Shown here piece by piece: positions 36,332-46,246 of a stretch of 64,000 bases of DNA. The notes below the pieces were generated by a model. That model had not been told where the DNA came from. It worked only from the letters and a program-made list of their open reading frames with translations, and searched no databases. Every line of letters begins with the position of its first letter. Position 1 is the stretch's first letter. The position numbers were made by a program, and so were the translations under genes. This stretch comes from an uncultured Alteromonadaceae bacterium (GTDB taxonomy: Bacteria; Pseudomonadota; Gammaproteobacteria; Enterobacterales; Alteromonadaceae): contig CANMXU010000012.1 in the NCBI GenBank assembly GCA_947501935.1, positions 62,001 to 126,000 of the forward strand, written 5' to 3'.

Positions 36332-37858
36332 CTAAGGCTCAATGCTAATAAGTTTACGATCTGGTGTTGACCACTCTACGTGATACTTCTTATTCGAGTC
36401 AATATCAACACGCTCGAAGGTGTGAGCACCAAAGAAATCACGTTGGCCTTGAAGTAAATCAGCCGGTAATCTTTGCGTACGCATCGCATCGTAATAAGAA
36501 AGCGACGATGAAATAGCACTTGTTGGCACACCTAATAAAGCAGAGTCCGCAACTGATTTACGCCAGTTCAATTGATGTTCACTTAATTGCTGAGCAAAAA
36601 ACTCATCAAGCATTAAGTTATCAAGGTTTTCATCACGCTCAAATGCTTGAGTAATTGACTGTAAAAATACCGCACGGATAATACAACCAGCACGCCAAAT
36701 TTTGGCAATACTAGCAAAGTCTAATGTCCAGTTATGCTCTTTAGCCGCAAGTTTCATTAATTGAAAGCCTTGGGCGTAAGCACTGATTTTTGCACAGTAA
36801 ATAGCATCATGTAGACGAGTAATAAACGCCTCTTTATCAGCAATTATGCTTGCATCAACTTCAGGGCCTGCTAATAAGTCACTGGCTTGTACACGCAAAT
36901 CTTTAAATGATGAAATTGAACGAGCATAAACAGCTTGGGCAATAGTTGGCGCTGGGCACCCTACTTCGAGGCTGCTCATTGCTGTCCATAAACCGGTACC
37001 TTTTTGGCCCGCTTTATCTAAAATCATATCAACTAAAGGCACACCTGAATCAGCATCTTTATGACGTAAAACTTCAACAGATATTTCCATTAAGTAACTG
37101 TCTAATGGGCCTTTATTCCATTGCTCAAAGATATCAGCAATTTCAGTGGTTGATAAATTAAGACCGGCACGAAGCATATGATAAGCTTCACAAATAATTT
37201 GCATATCAGCATATTCAATACCGTTGTGTACCATTTTAACAAAATGGCCTGCACCACCAGGGCCAATATAAGCAGCACAAGGTTCACCTGCAACTATTTG
37301 TCCAGGTTTGGTACGTTCTATAGGTTTACCTGTTATAGGGTCAACTTTAGCCGCTATTGCTTCCCAGATAGGTTTAATACGTGTCCAAGCATAAGCAGAG
37401 CCACTTGGCATTAATGACGGACCAAATCGAGCACCAACTTCGCCACCAGAAACCGCTGATGAAAATAAAATAAAATTACTTTTATATTTTTCTTCACGGG
37501 CAACGGTATCAACCCAAAGGCTATTACCTGTATCAATAACAATATCATCTGGTTGAATTCCAGCACCAATTAAGCTTTCGCTAACCTGATCTACAGGAGC
37601 ACCTGCAGGTACAGATAAAACTATCAGATGAGGAGCTTTCAAACGTGAAAGTAATTCAGTATATGAAGAGCAACCCTGTACTCTTGGCTCACCGCCATTA
37701 CTTTCAAGCTTGTCTTGCGCGATAACGTCGTTAACTTTTTCACTGCTTAAATCAAATGCTGCAATGCTATAGCCGTTATCAGCTAAGTTTAAAACTAAAT
37801 TTTTCCCCATAACACCAAGGCCAATGAAGCCGATGTCACACAAAACGTTCTGTGTCAT
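36332..37858 (-). CDS. gnd: 6-phosphogluconate dehydrogenase, decarboxylating
   Basis: Gnd oxidises 6-phosphogluconate to ribulose 5-phosphate and CO2, producing NADPH. The 508-residue protein starts MTQNVLCDIGFIGLGVMGKNL with the Rossmann glycine motif (about 11-18), then SVPAGAPVDQVSESL, SAVSGGEVGARFGPSLMPSG and the catalytic GAGHFVKMVHNGIEYADMQ. It is longer than E. coli Gnd (468), a length common in marine relatives. I chose the ATG at 37858, preceded by GGAT; an upstream start would add eleven unconserved residues. With zwf and pgl it completes the oxidative pentose phosphate branch, competing with edd for 6-phosphogluconate. It is divergent from gapA. Confidence 0.95.
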   Translation of the reverse strand: MTQNVLCDIGFIGLGVMGKNLVLNLADNGYSIAAFDLSSEKVNDVIAQDKLESNGGEPRVQGCSSYTELLSRLKAPHLIVLSVPAGAPVDQVSESLIGAGIQPDDIVIDTGNSLWVDTVAREEKYKSNFILFSSAVSGGEVGARFGPSLMPSGSAYAWTRIKPIWEAIAAKVDPITGKPIERTKPGQIVAGEPCAAYIGPGGAGHFVKMVHNGIEYADMQIICEAYHMLRAGLNLSTTEIADIFEQWNKGPLDSYLMEISVEVLRHKDADSGVPLVDMILDKAGQKGTGLWTAMSSLEVGCPAPTIAQAVYARSISSFKDLRVQASDLLAGPEVDASIIADKEAFITRLHDAIYCAKISAYAQGFQLMKLAAKEHNWTLDFASIAKIWRAGCIIRAVFLQSITQAFERDENLDNLMLDEFFAQQLSEHQLNWRKSVADSALLGVPTSAISSSLSYYDAMRTQRLPADLLQGQRDFFGAHTFERVDIDSNKKYHVEWSTPDRKLISIEP

Positions 37859-38056
37859 ACAAAATGATCCGTAAATTAATGTAATCGCCAATATATTAGT
37901 GTTGAAAAAGTACTTTTTAGGACTTTATCAATATATCCAGCATAAAATTGTCGGCATCATATCATGCCAGTTCACAGTGACGTAGCGTTATTTCTATAAG
38001 TTAGCCTTATAAAAATATTTTTTTAGTAATTATTCGTAATATTGACAAATAAATAA

Positions 38057-39169
<1,113 letters not shown>

Positions 39170-39195
39170 TCTAAACGATTAATATCGATTGCTCA

Positions 39196-39222
39196 AAAAC
39201 CAAGCCTTTGCTTGGTTTTTTT
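39196..39222 (+). terminator. Rho-independent terminator of gapA
   Basis: AACCAAGC and GCTTGGTT form a stem around CTTT, followed by a T run, about 27 bases after the gapA stop. Confidence 0.85.
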
Positions 39223-39367
39223 ATGCCTGCTTTTTATTTGAGTCGTAAATAACTGTAACTAGTTATTTAGTTAGGAATGTAGGCAAAGCTTTTTGTTTAA
39301 TTAATCTAGCGGCTATCGCTTGCCGGTTAATAACAAAAATATTGGCGAATTAGATTAACAATAAAAA

Positions 39368-39407
39368 CAAAAATGCCAGCAAGTTGTTAACAAGCTGGCA
39401 TTTTTAT
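39368..39407 (-). terminator. Terminator of the TonB receptor gene
   Basis: AAATGCCAGC and GCTGGCATTT form a ten-base stem with T tracts beyond on both strands, about 45 bases after the receptor stop on the minus strand. Confidence 0.8.
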
Positions 39408-39452
39408 CTATCAAGGTTATTAAAAATATATCTATAATAACCTACTAATTAT

Positions 39453-41780
39453 TTATTCGAAGTTATAACCAAACTGTAGTGATACATTACGGCCAGGCTC
39501 TAACCAAGTACTATAATAACCGCCAGTACTTGGCCCTAAAGTCATATCATTTGAGAAACTAATAATGGTTTCATCGGTTAAGTTTTTACCTAACAAGGCC
39601 ACTTGCCAAACACCGCCAATATCAAGTAATGAAAGTCGAGCATTAACTTTTGTTGCTGCTCCTTGCTTAGTCTGTGGGTTCAAATCACCGTTAGTGTAAT
39701 AAGATGACTTATGGGCCAGTTCAAGATCAGCTTTTAGTTCAAACATGTCACTAACTTCAGTGTAATATTGTAAATTTACACTACCTGAAATTTTAGGGGC
39801 AAAAGCATTGGTTTTACCAGAAAGATCACAAGAGGTTGGCGCTGCTGGTTCATCAGGAGTGGTAAAAACGTTATAGCATTTAGCACCTTCAAATTCATTC
39901 CATTCAAAATCTAACCAACCTAAACTACCACTAACTAGCCAGTTATCAGCGAACGCCCAGCGACCGTCTACTTCAATACCACGAGAAGTTGCCTTACCAC
40001 CATTTTGTACATTAAAACCAACACTGCCATCATATATTGAGGTTTGTAAATCTTTGAAAACCATATTGAAGATAGCAACGTTAATATCTGCTAAACCATC
40101 GTCTAAAGTAAGTTTGCTACCAATTTCAAAAGAAGTAACTGATTCGTCGTCAAATTCAAAATCTCGGTCGTTATTTGAACGAGAATCAAAACCACCAGCT
40201 TTAGCACCTGTTGCTACAGAGGCATAAAACATGGCATCGTCCAATTTATACTTTAGGTTAAGCGATGGTGTGAAGCTGTTTTCACTACGATCACCTACTA
40301 AATTATGGTCAATAATATCAAACCTAGCTTGTAGAACCCCTGCCTTCCACTGAGCACCAGTAAATGGACCAATGTTAGCAATTTCACCGATTGGTGTTTT
40401 TGTGCCAATAAAGTTAGATTTTAAATTACGGATACCATCTTTATCTTCTGTAGAGTAACGTAGCCCTAAAGTTGCTTCAAAACGCTCAGAAAATTGATAA
40501 TCTAACTGAGTGAAAATCGCTGCAGTGGTAGAATCTACGTCAAACTCACGCTCGGCATCAATATAAAGCGGATAAACACGATAATTTTCATCGTAATCTA
40601 AATCAGTTTCTTGGTAATAAACACCAGCGATGTAATTAAATGCTCCATCTAAAGCTGAAGTTAAACGAAATTCTTGGCTCAACTGACTAAATTTTTCATC
40701 ACCACGGTCACGATAAACATTGGTTACAACACTACGGTCGGCATCAGTTGAACCCTTTAAATCATATTCTTGCAAACCAGTGATTGATGTGAAAAATAAA
40801 TTACCCATATCGTATTCAACGTTAAGAGTAAAATGTTCAGCTACATACTCAGACGCATCAACTTCACCTAAACCAGGCGCCGTTCTTTCACTGTATTCAT
40901 CTTTAATAACATCAGTTATCGCTTTAAACTTAGCATCTTTATTTGTATCGTCTAAGCCTTGAATATAATCATAAGCTTCTGGCTCTGCGTAAATTTGAGC
41001 ATTATCATAACCGGTAGTTTTATCTTCATCTCGTTGCGCAGTAAATTGAACATTAATATCACTTGTTGGCTGCCAAGCTAAGCTTACACGCGCTACTTTT
41101 GTTTCATGACCAACTTCCTTGGTATTAGTAACCGTATTAGTAAATGGCCCATCGCCATCAACTACCTTTAAAGCAATACGAGCTTGTAAATTATCAGTTA
41201 TTGAATTGGAGACTGCACCGTCAAGGCTGGTAGTATTGTAAGTAAAGTTGTAGTCGGTATTGATATAAGCTTGAAAATCTTCAGTTGGTTTGGCATTCGT
41301 TAAGTTTAACGCCCCAGCTGTGGTATTTTTACCAAACAGCGCACTTTGTGGACCACGTAAAACTTCAACGCGCTCTAAATCTAGAAAAGCACTGCGCATT
41401 AAATGGCCGCGGCCGCGGTAAATTCCATCAACAAAAGTACCTACTGTTTGTTCAAAACCTTGGTTTGGACCTGAGCCCAACCCGCGCATAATCACGTTAA
41501 AACCTTGACCTGATTGACTTACTGAAAAGTTAGAAATATAAGTTGATAACTCTTCGGTAGTTGAAATATTGCTTTCTAATAATTTCTCTTGGCTAACGGC
41601 GGTCATTGAAATAGGCACTTCTTTAACATTCTGTACCCGTTTTTGCGCCGTTACCATAATAACTTCAAGACCTTTGTCTTCTTGTGCACCGGTATCTTGA
41701 GCAACCGTTACTTGATGATTAAATGCTGTAAGTAACCCTAAGGTTATCGCAGTTTTATTGAAAGATTTAGTAATACTCAT
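39453..41780 (-). CDS. TonB-dependent receptor, probable sugar uptake
   Basis: This 775-residue outer-membrane receptor has a signal peptide (TLGLLTAFNHQVTVAQ), a TonB-box-like LEVIMVTAQKR, a plug domain (about 45-155, with VEVLRGPQSALFGKNTTAGALN) and a barrel ending VSLQFGYNFE. I chose the ATG at 41780, with a GGGGA ribosome-binding site. It lies between gapA and the Entner-Doudoroff operon, on the same strand as the latter but separated by a strong terminator, so it has its own promoter. Import of an oligosaccharide or sugar feeding the neighbouring pathway is a reasonable inference, but the ligand is unknown. A striking inverted repeat lies 165 bases upstream. Confidence 0.83.
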   Translation of the reverse strand: MSITKSFNKTAITLGLLTAFNHQVTVAQDTGAQEDKGLEVIMVTAQKRVQNVKEVPISMTAVSQEKLLESNISTTEELSTYISNFSVSQSGQGFNVIMRGLGSGPNQGFEQTVGTFVDGIYRGRGHLMRSAFLDLERVEVLRGPQSALFGKNTTAGALNLTNAKPTEDFQAYINTDYNFTYNTTSLDGAVSNSITDNLQARIALKVVDGDGPFTNTVTNTKEVGHETKVARVSLAWQPTSDINVQFTAQRDEDKTTGYDNAQIYAEPEAYDYIQGLDDTNKDAKFKAITDVIKDEYSERTAPGLGEVDASEYVAEHFTLNVEYDMGNLFFTSITGLQEYDLKGSTDADRSVVTNVYRDRGDEKFSQLSQEFRLTSALDGAFNYIAGVYYQETDLDYDENYRVYPLYIDAEREFDVDSTTAAIFTQLDYQFSERFEATLGLRYSTEDKDGIRNLKSNFIGTKTPIGEIANIGPFTGAQWKAGVLQARFDIIDHNLVGDRSENSFTPSLNLKYKLDDAMFYASVATGAKAGGFDSRSNNDRDFEFDDESVTSFEIGSKLTLDDGLADINVAIFNMVFKDLQTSIYDGSVGFNVQNGGKATSRGIEVDGRWAFADNWLVSGSLGWLDFEWNEFEGAKCYNVFTTPDEPAAPTSCDLSGKTNAFAPKISGSVNLQYYTEVSDMFELKADLELAHKSSYYTNGDLNPQTKQGAATKVNARLSLLDIGGVWQVALLGKNLTDETIISFSNDMTLGPSTGGYYSTWLEPGRNVSLQFGYNFE

Positions 41781-41944
41781 TTTTTCCCCATTTCCTGACA
41801 ATTAAAATTTTATTTTTTATGTTTTATTTATTAAGAGATTAAAAATACCTGATTACAAATACGAGGCACTTGATCACATTTTTTAACAAATATACTTTTA
41901 CAGGGAAAGCTAGCTACAATATGTCAAGTTTTTAACAATTGACT

Positions 41945-41976
41945 AAAGTTTATTGATCTATAGTGCAATAAACTTT
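41945..41976. promoter_or_regulatory. Inverted repeat upstream of the TonB receptor, candidate operator
   Basis: AAAGTTTATTG (41945-41955) and CAATAAACTTT (41966-41976) are perfect 11-base inverted repeats with a ten-base spacer, one helical turn between arms. The right arm extends into CAATAAACTTTATTG (41966-41980), itself a 7-1-7 palindrome. No T run follows, so a regulator site is more likely than a terminator. Confidence 0.5.
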
Positions 41977-42058
41977 ATTGAAAAATAGATGGGGAAAGCG
42001 AGAGCGATAAACTTGAGAGCTTATCGAATTTGATCGGTTTACATTAAATAACAGGCAT

Positions 42059-42090
42059 AAAAAAACCCGATGTTTTTAACATCGGGTTTT
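42059..42090 (-). terminator. Terminator of the zwf-pgl-edd-glk-eda operon
   Basis: AACCCGATGTT and AACATCGGGTT form an 11-base perfect stem around TTT; on the minus strand a T run follows. It lies just after the eda stop. Confidence 0.88.
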
Positions 42091-42106
42091 GAGCAGTAAG
42101 TTGATT

Positions 42107-42754
42107 TTACTGAACGTGTGCTAAAGCTTCTTTAGCTAAACGGGTAATTTCAGACCAGTTTTTAGCTTCTACAATAGCATCAGAAACTAACCAAGAGCCG
42201 CCACAACAAGCAACATTTGGTAAGGCTAAATAGTTTCTAACGTTATTGATGTTAATGCCGCCAGTTGGACAAAAACGAATATCAGGGAATGGACCACCAA
42301 TCGATTGAATCGCTTTTGTACCACCAGATGCTTCCGCAGGGAAAAATTTAACGTGATCATAACCGTAGTCAATCGCATCCATTAATTCAGATATTGACGA
42401 AATACCTGGAATTAATGCGATTTCAGATTCATTACCCGCTTGTAGCAAGTCTTTTGTTAAACCAGGGCTAATCGCAAATTTAGCACCGGCATCAATTGAC
42501 TGTTGTAATTGAACACGATTAGTTACTGTACCCGAGCCAATCATAGCTTCTGGTAATTTAGCCGCAATTTCAGCAATAACGTCTAAAGCAGCAGGTGTTC
42601 TTAAAGTAACTTCTAATACTTTAACATTTGCTTCAAGTAAGGCTTCAGCAATTGGTAAAGCGTCTTCTACTTTATTGATAACAAGTACAGGAACTATGGG
42701 TCCCATCGCAAAAATATCTTTTGGCGATACCTGCCAGTTTTTTATTTGAGTCAT
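42107..42754 (-). CDS. eda: KDPG/KHG aldolase
   Basis: Eda cleaves 2-keto-3-deoxy-6-phosphogluconate to pyruvate and glyceraldehyde 3-phosphate, completing the Entner-Doudoroff pathway. The 215-residue protein shows the class I aldolase Schiff-base lysine in HVKFFPAEASGG, the catalytic glutamate in VLEVTLRTPAAL and the phosphate-binding CPTGGI. Its ATG overlaps the glk stop by four bases (ATGA), so translation is coupled. It is the last gene of a five-gene operon and ends at a strong hairpin terminator. Confidence 0.97.
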   Translation of the reverse strand: MTQIKNWQVSPKDIFAMGPIVPVLVINKVEDALPIAEALLEANVKVLEVTLRTPAALDVIAEIAAKLPEAMIGSGTVTNRVQLQQSIDAGAKFAISPGLTKDLLQAGNESEIALIPGISSISELMDAIDYGYDHVKFFPAEASGGTKAIQSIGGPFPDIRFCPTGGININNVRNYLALPNVACCGGSWLVSDAIVEAKNWSEITRLAKEALAHVQ

Positions 42755-43719
42755 AATTCCTCTTTATTACTTTGTTGAATATAGGCCGAAGCTCCTAATA
42801 AGCCAGGTTGTGATTCAGTGATCACGTAAGTAGGTATGGTTGAGTTAAAACCAGACAATCTACCCTTTGCTTCAAAGCGGCTTCTAAATTCACTATTTTT
42901 AAAAAATTCTATAAATCGTGGCACTATGCCACCGGCGATATAAACGCCGCCAAAACTACCTAAAGTTAAGGCTAAGTTACCGGCAAAACTGCCGAGTATT
43001 TTACAAAACTGTAGCAGTGCTTGAGTACAAATTTCACAGCTATTAGCTAGTGCTTTTTCGCCAATTTGTTCAGCTTTTAGCTCAACATTATCATTACCAG
43101 CGGCTTTAGCTAACGCATGATATATTTGCTCAATACCTAAACCTGATAACAATTGCTCGTATGAAACATGTTCGTATTTCGTTAACAAGTCGGCAAAAAT
43201 TAATTGGTCTTTAGCATCAATAGGGGCAAAGTCAGCATGACCGCCCTCACCGCTTAAGCTAAGCCATTGACCTTGTACAGGAACAACATTAGCTACACCT
43301 AAACCAGTGCCTGGGCCACAAATAGAAATAGGCTTATTGGCAACCGCTTCACCGCTTCCAATTTGCACTTTCTGTTCATCACTTAAGTAAGGAACAGCAT
43401 GAGCAATTGCAGTGTAGTCATTGATCATCAGTAACTTATTCAAGCCTAAGGTTGCTTTCAAAGCTGACTTTGAAAACTCCCAAGGTAAATTAGTCATGGT
43501 GATCAAATCATTCTCTACCGGGCAAGCAATGGCTAAACATGCATTGATTGTTGCCCCTTCGATACCAGTGGTTTCAATGAAGTTAGTTAATATTTCATCT
43601 AAGCCCGAATACTGGGCGCACTGGTATACTTTAATTTGGCTAAATTGACCATTTGCTTCACTAACGGCAACACGCATATTGGTGCCGCCGATATCAGCAA
43701 TGATATTAACAACTGACAT
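42751..43719 (-). CDS. glk: Glucokinase
   Basis: Glk phosphorylates glucose with ATP to glucose 6-phosphate, feeding Zwf. The 322-residue protein belongs to the E. coli-type Glk family: IADIGGTNMRVAVSE at the N-terminus (phosphate 1), the MTNLPWEFS and LMINDYTAIAHAVP substrate segments with catalytic Asp, CGPGTGLGVANVVP and SGEGGHADFAP. GAGGA inside the edd 3' end serves as ribosome-binding site. It sits between edd and eda, so free glucose, not only PTS-derived sugar phosphate, is an expected substrate. E. coli lacks glk in the corresponding locus. Confidence 0.95.
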   Translation of the reverse strand: MSVVNIIADIGGTNMRVAVSEANGQFSQIKVYQCAQYSGLDEILTNFIETTGIEGATINACLAIACPVENDLITMTNLPWEFSKSALKATLGLNKLLMINDYTAIAHAVPYLSDEQKVQIGSGEAVANKPISICGPGTGLGVANVVPVQGQWLSLSGEGGHADFAPIDAKDQLIFADLLTKYEHVSYEQLLSGLGIEQIYHALAKAAGNDNVELKAEQIGEKALANSCEICTQALLQFCKILGSFAGNLALTLGSFGGVYIAGGIVPRFIEFFKNSEFRSRFEAKGRLSGFNSTIPTYVITESQPGLLGASAYIQQSNKEEL

Positions 43720-43722
43720 TCC

Positions 43723-45546
43723 TTAGTCCTCGTCGTCAAATAATGAACAGGCACCCGTATTAGCTGAGCTTAAGTTACGACGCATAAAGCCAAATAACTC
43801 ACGACCCATACCTTGGTGATGACCATTTACTTGAAATAATGATGTTTCACGTTGTGCTAATTCTGCTTCATCAACCAATAAGGTTAATTCACCTGTTTCG
43901 CCGTCTAATAAAACCATATCGCCAGTTTGCACTTTAGCTATCAAGCCGCCGTCTAGGGCTTCTGGTGATAAATGAATAGCAGCAGGTACTTTTCCTGAGG
44001 CGCCAGACATACGGCCGTCAGTGACTAGTGCAACTTTAAAACCTTTATCTTGTAATACGCCTAAAGGTGGCGTTAACTTATGTAATTCAGGCATGCCACG
44101 CGCTTTCGGGCCTTGGAAACGAACTACCGCAATAAAATCTTTTTCTAATTCACCAGCATCAAATGCGGTTTGCAATTCATGTTGGTCTTCAAAAACAACC
44201 GCTGGAGCTTTAATTACAAAGCTACCTTCACGTAATGAAGAGGTTTTAAGTACAGAAACACCTAAATTACCTTTCATCACTTTCATGCCGCCGTCAGTTT
44301 TAAACGGTTTGTCAGCAGTAGTAATAACTTCTGGGTCACCAGAAACATCAACACTGTCAACCCATTTAAGTTGACCTTCACTATCTAAAATAGGAGTTTT
44401 GGTGTAGCGCGTTAAACCGCGACCACAAATAGTTTCAACATCTTCATGAACTAATCCATTGGCGATAAGTTCCTTGAAAAGTAATGCCATACCACCAGCT
44501 TCTTGGAATTGGTTAATATCAGCATGACCATTTGGATAAATACGCGTTAATAACGGCACTGCGTCAGAAATATCATTAAAATCTTGGAAGTTAACAATAA
44601 TACCAGCAGCTCTGGCGAACGCGATAATATGCATGGTTAAGTTAGTTGAACCGCCCGTTGCAAGTAGTGCAACAATTGCGTTAACGACTGAACGTTCATC
44701 AACCATTTTACCAATTGGCATGTAGTTGCCGTTTTGCTGAGTTAAACGAGTAACTTGCTTAGCAGCAGCTATGGTTAACTGTTCACGAAGATCACCATTT
44801 GGTGCAACAAATGAAGCGCCTGGTAAATGTAAGCCCATCACTTCAACCACTAATTGGTTAGAGTTGGCTGTACCAAAGAAAGTACAAGTACCTGCACTAT
44901 GGTAAGAAGCAGATTCAGCTTCTAATAATTCATCTTCACCAACTTCACCTTTAGCGTACATTTGACGAACACGGGCTTTTTCTTTGTTTGGTAAGCCAGA
45001 AGGCATTGGACCTGCAGGTACAAATACCGTTGGTAAATGACCAAAAGTCATACTTGCAATTAGTAAACCAGGAACGATTTTGTCACAAATGCCAAGCATT
45101 AGTGCGCCATCAAACATGTTATGAGATAAACCAACCGCAGTAGACATTGCAATAACGTCGCGGCTCATTAGGCTTAAATCCATGCCTGGTTGACCTTGAG
45201 TTACACCGTCACACATGGCCGGAACACCACCAGCAAACTGAGCAATACCACCTGTTTCTTTTACCGCAGCTTTAATAATCGCTGGATAAGTTTCATACGG
45301 CTGATGTGCGCTAAGCATATCGTTATAAGCAGAAACAATGGCGATATCAGAGTGACTAATACCTTTTAAGGTTTGCTTGTCTTCTTTACCACAAGCAGCA
45401 AAGCCATGAGCTAAGTTGCCGCAAGAAAGGCTCGCACGATGTACTGTATTTGATTTAGCCGCATCAATTTTAGCTAAATAAGCTGAACGTGAGGTTTTAC
45501 TGCGTTCAATAATTCGATTGGTGATTTCTACAATATTCTTATTCAT
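43723..45546 (-). CDS. edd: Phosphogluconate dehydratase
   Basis: Edd dehydrates 6-phosphogluconate to KDPG, the first committed Entner-Doudoroff step. It is a 607-residue IlvD/Edd-family iron-sulphur enzyme. Signatures include [51 protein letters not shown] cut across the cluster-binding cysteines, [15 protein letters not shown] with a further cysteine, and [23 protein letters not shown] near the C-terminus. I chose the ATG at 45546, preceded by GGAG; an upstream start would add ten residues. It begins four bases after the pgl stop and ends four bases before glk. Confidence 0.96.
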   Translation of the reverse strand: MNKNIVEITNRIIERSKTSRSAYLAKIDAAKSNTVHRASLSCGNLAHGFAACGKEDKQTLKGISHSDIAIVSAYNDMLSAHQPYETYPAIIKAAVKETGGIAQFAGGVPAMCDGVTQGQPGMDLSLMSRDVIAMSTAVGLSHNMFDGALMLGICDKIVPGLLIASMTFGHLPTVFVPAGPMPSGLPNKEKARVRQMYAKGEVGEDELLEAESASYHSAGTCTFFGTANSNQLVVEVMGLHLPGASFVAPNGDLREQLTIAAAKQVTRLTQQNGNYMPIGKMVDERSVVNAIVALLATGGSTNLTMHIIAFARAAGIIVNFQDFNDISDAVPLLTRIYPNGHADINQFQEAGGMALLFKELIANGLVHEDVETICGRGLTRYTKTPILDSEGQLKWVDSVDVSGDPEVITTADKPFKTDGGMKVMKGNLGVSVLKTSSLREGSFVIKAPAVVFEDQHELQTAFDAGELEKDFIAVVRFQGPKARGMPELHKLTPPLGVLQDKGFKVALVTDGRMSGASGKVPAAIHLSPEALDGGLIAKVQTGDMVLLDGETGELTLLVDEAELAQRETSLFQVNGHHQGMGRELFGFMRRNLSSANTGACSLFDDED

Positions 45547-45550
45547 AATA

Positions 45551-46246
45551 TTACTCCGCCCAATAAACTTGAACATTTACGTCAGGGTGTTGTAAAAATG
45601 CGCGTATTGGCATTTCAAAAGTGTTGGTATCACTAAGCGCTTTTTCTAAAACCGCTTTTTTACTGCTGCTTGAAATATGTAAAAAGGTATTGGCACTTTT
45701 TAATAAACTAGCATAGGTAAAAGTGATTCGTTCATGTGGCGCTGTTGTTGGCACCACTTTCATTAACGCTGATGGATTATCAAGCGCTAAAGCTTCATTA
45801 ATTTGTTCACTACATGGGAATAAAGACGCTGTATGTCCGTCTTCACCCATACCTAGAATTAATACATCTAAAGGTAATAGTGCGTTTTCAGCGGCAACGT
45901 TTAAGTCAGCTAAAGTTTCTGCGCATAAATTCTCCCCTTGTTTAAGGTGGAAAAACTTAGCGTCACTTGCTTTATTAACTAATAAGTTTTCATGTACTAA
46001 TTTAGTGTTGCTATCGCTGCTATCAATATTTACCCAACGTTCGTCGGCTAAGGTGATAGTAATTTTACGCCACGGTAAGTCTTTTTTAGAAAGTGCGTCA
46101 AAAAAACCTTTTGGTGTTGAACCACCAGATACCGCAATACTTGCTTTACCTTTACTATTAACAGCCGCTTGTAAAAGCGCTGCTACTTGCTCAGCTAATT
46201 GCGTATCTAAAGCTGCTCTATTTTCAAAATCATTTAACTGGTGCAT
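45551..46246 (-). CDS. pgl: 6-phosphogluconolactonase
   Basis: Pgl hydrolyses 6-phosphogluconolactone, made by Zwf, to 6-phosphogluconate. The 231-residue protein is of the DevB/NagB-like type: SIAVSGGSTPKGFFDAL, ITLADERWVNIDSSDSN and LDVLILGMGEDGHTASLFP carry the phosphate and catalytic residues. This differs from the beta-propeller Pgl of E. coli. Its ATG overlaps the zwf stop by one base (TAATG), coupling translation with the enzyme that makes its substrate. Confidence 0.95.
   Translation of the reverse strand: MHQLNDFENRAALDTQLAEQVAALLQAAVNSKGKASIAVSGGSTPKGFFDALSKKDLPWRKITITLADERWVNIDSSDSNTKLVHENLLVNKASDAKFFHLKQGENLCAETLADLNVAAENALLPLDVLILGMGEDGHTASLFPCSEQINEALALDNPSALMKVVPTTAPHERITFTYASLLKSANTFLHISSSSKKAVLEKALSDTNTFEMPIRAFLQHPDVNVQVYWAE

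Larger units (their letters stand above)
41781..42106. other. Intergenic region between the TonB receptor gene and eda
   Basis: This 326-base AT-rich region carries the eda-operon terminator on the right (42059-42090), a strong inverted repeat in the middle (41945-41976) and presumably the receptor promoter on the left. I see no coding frame and no HexR box in it. Confidence 0.6.

Noticed and set aside
44021..44374. Plus-strand open frame inside edd
   Set aside because: Antisense shadow of a highly conserved enzyme.
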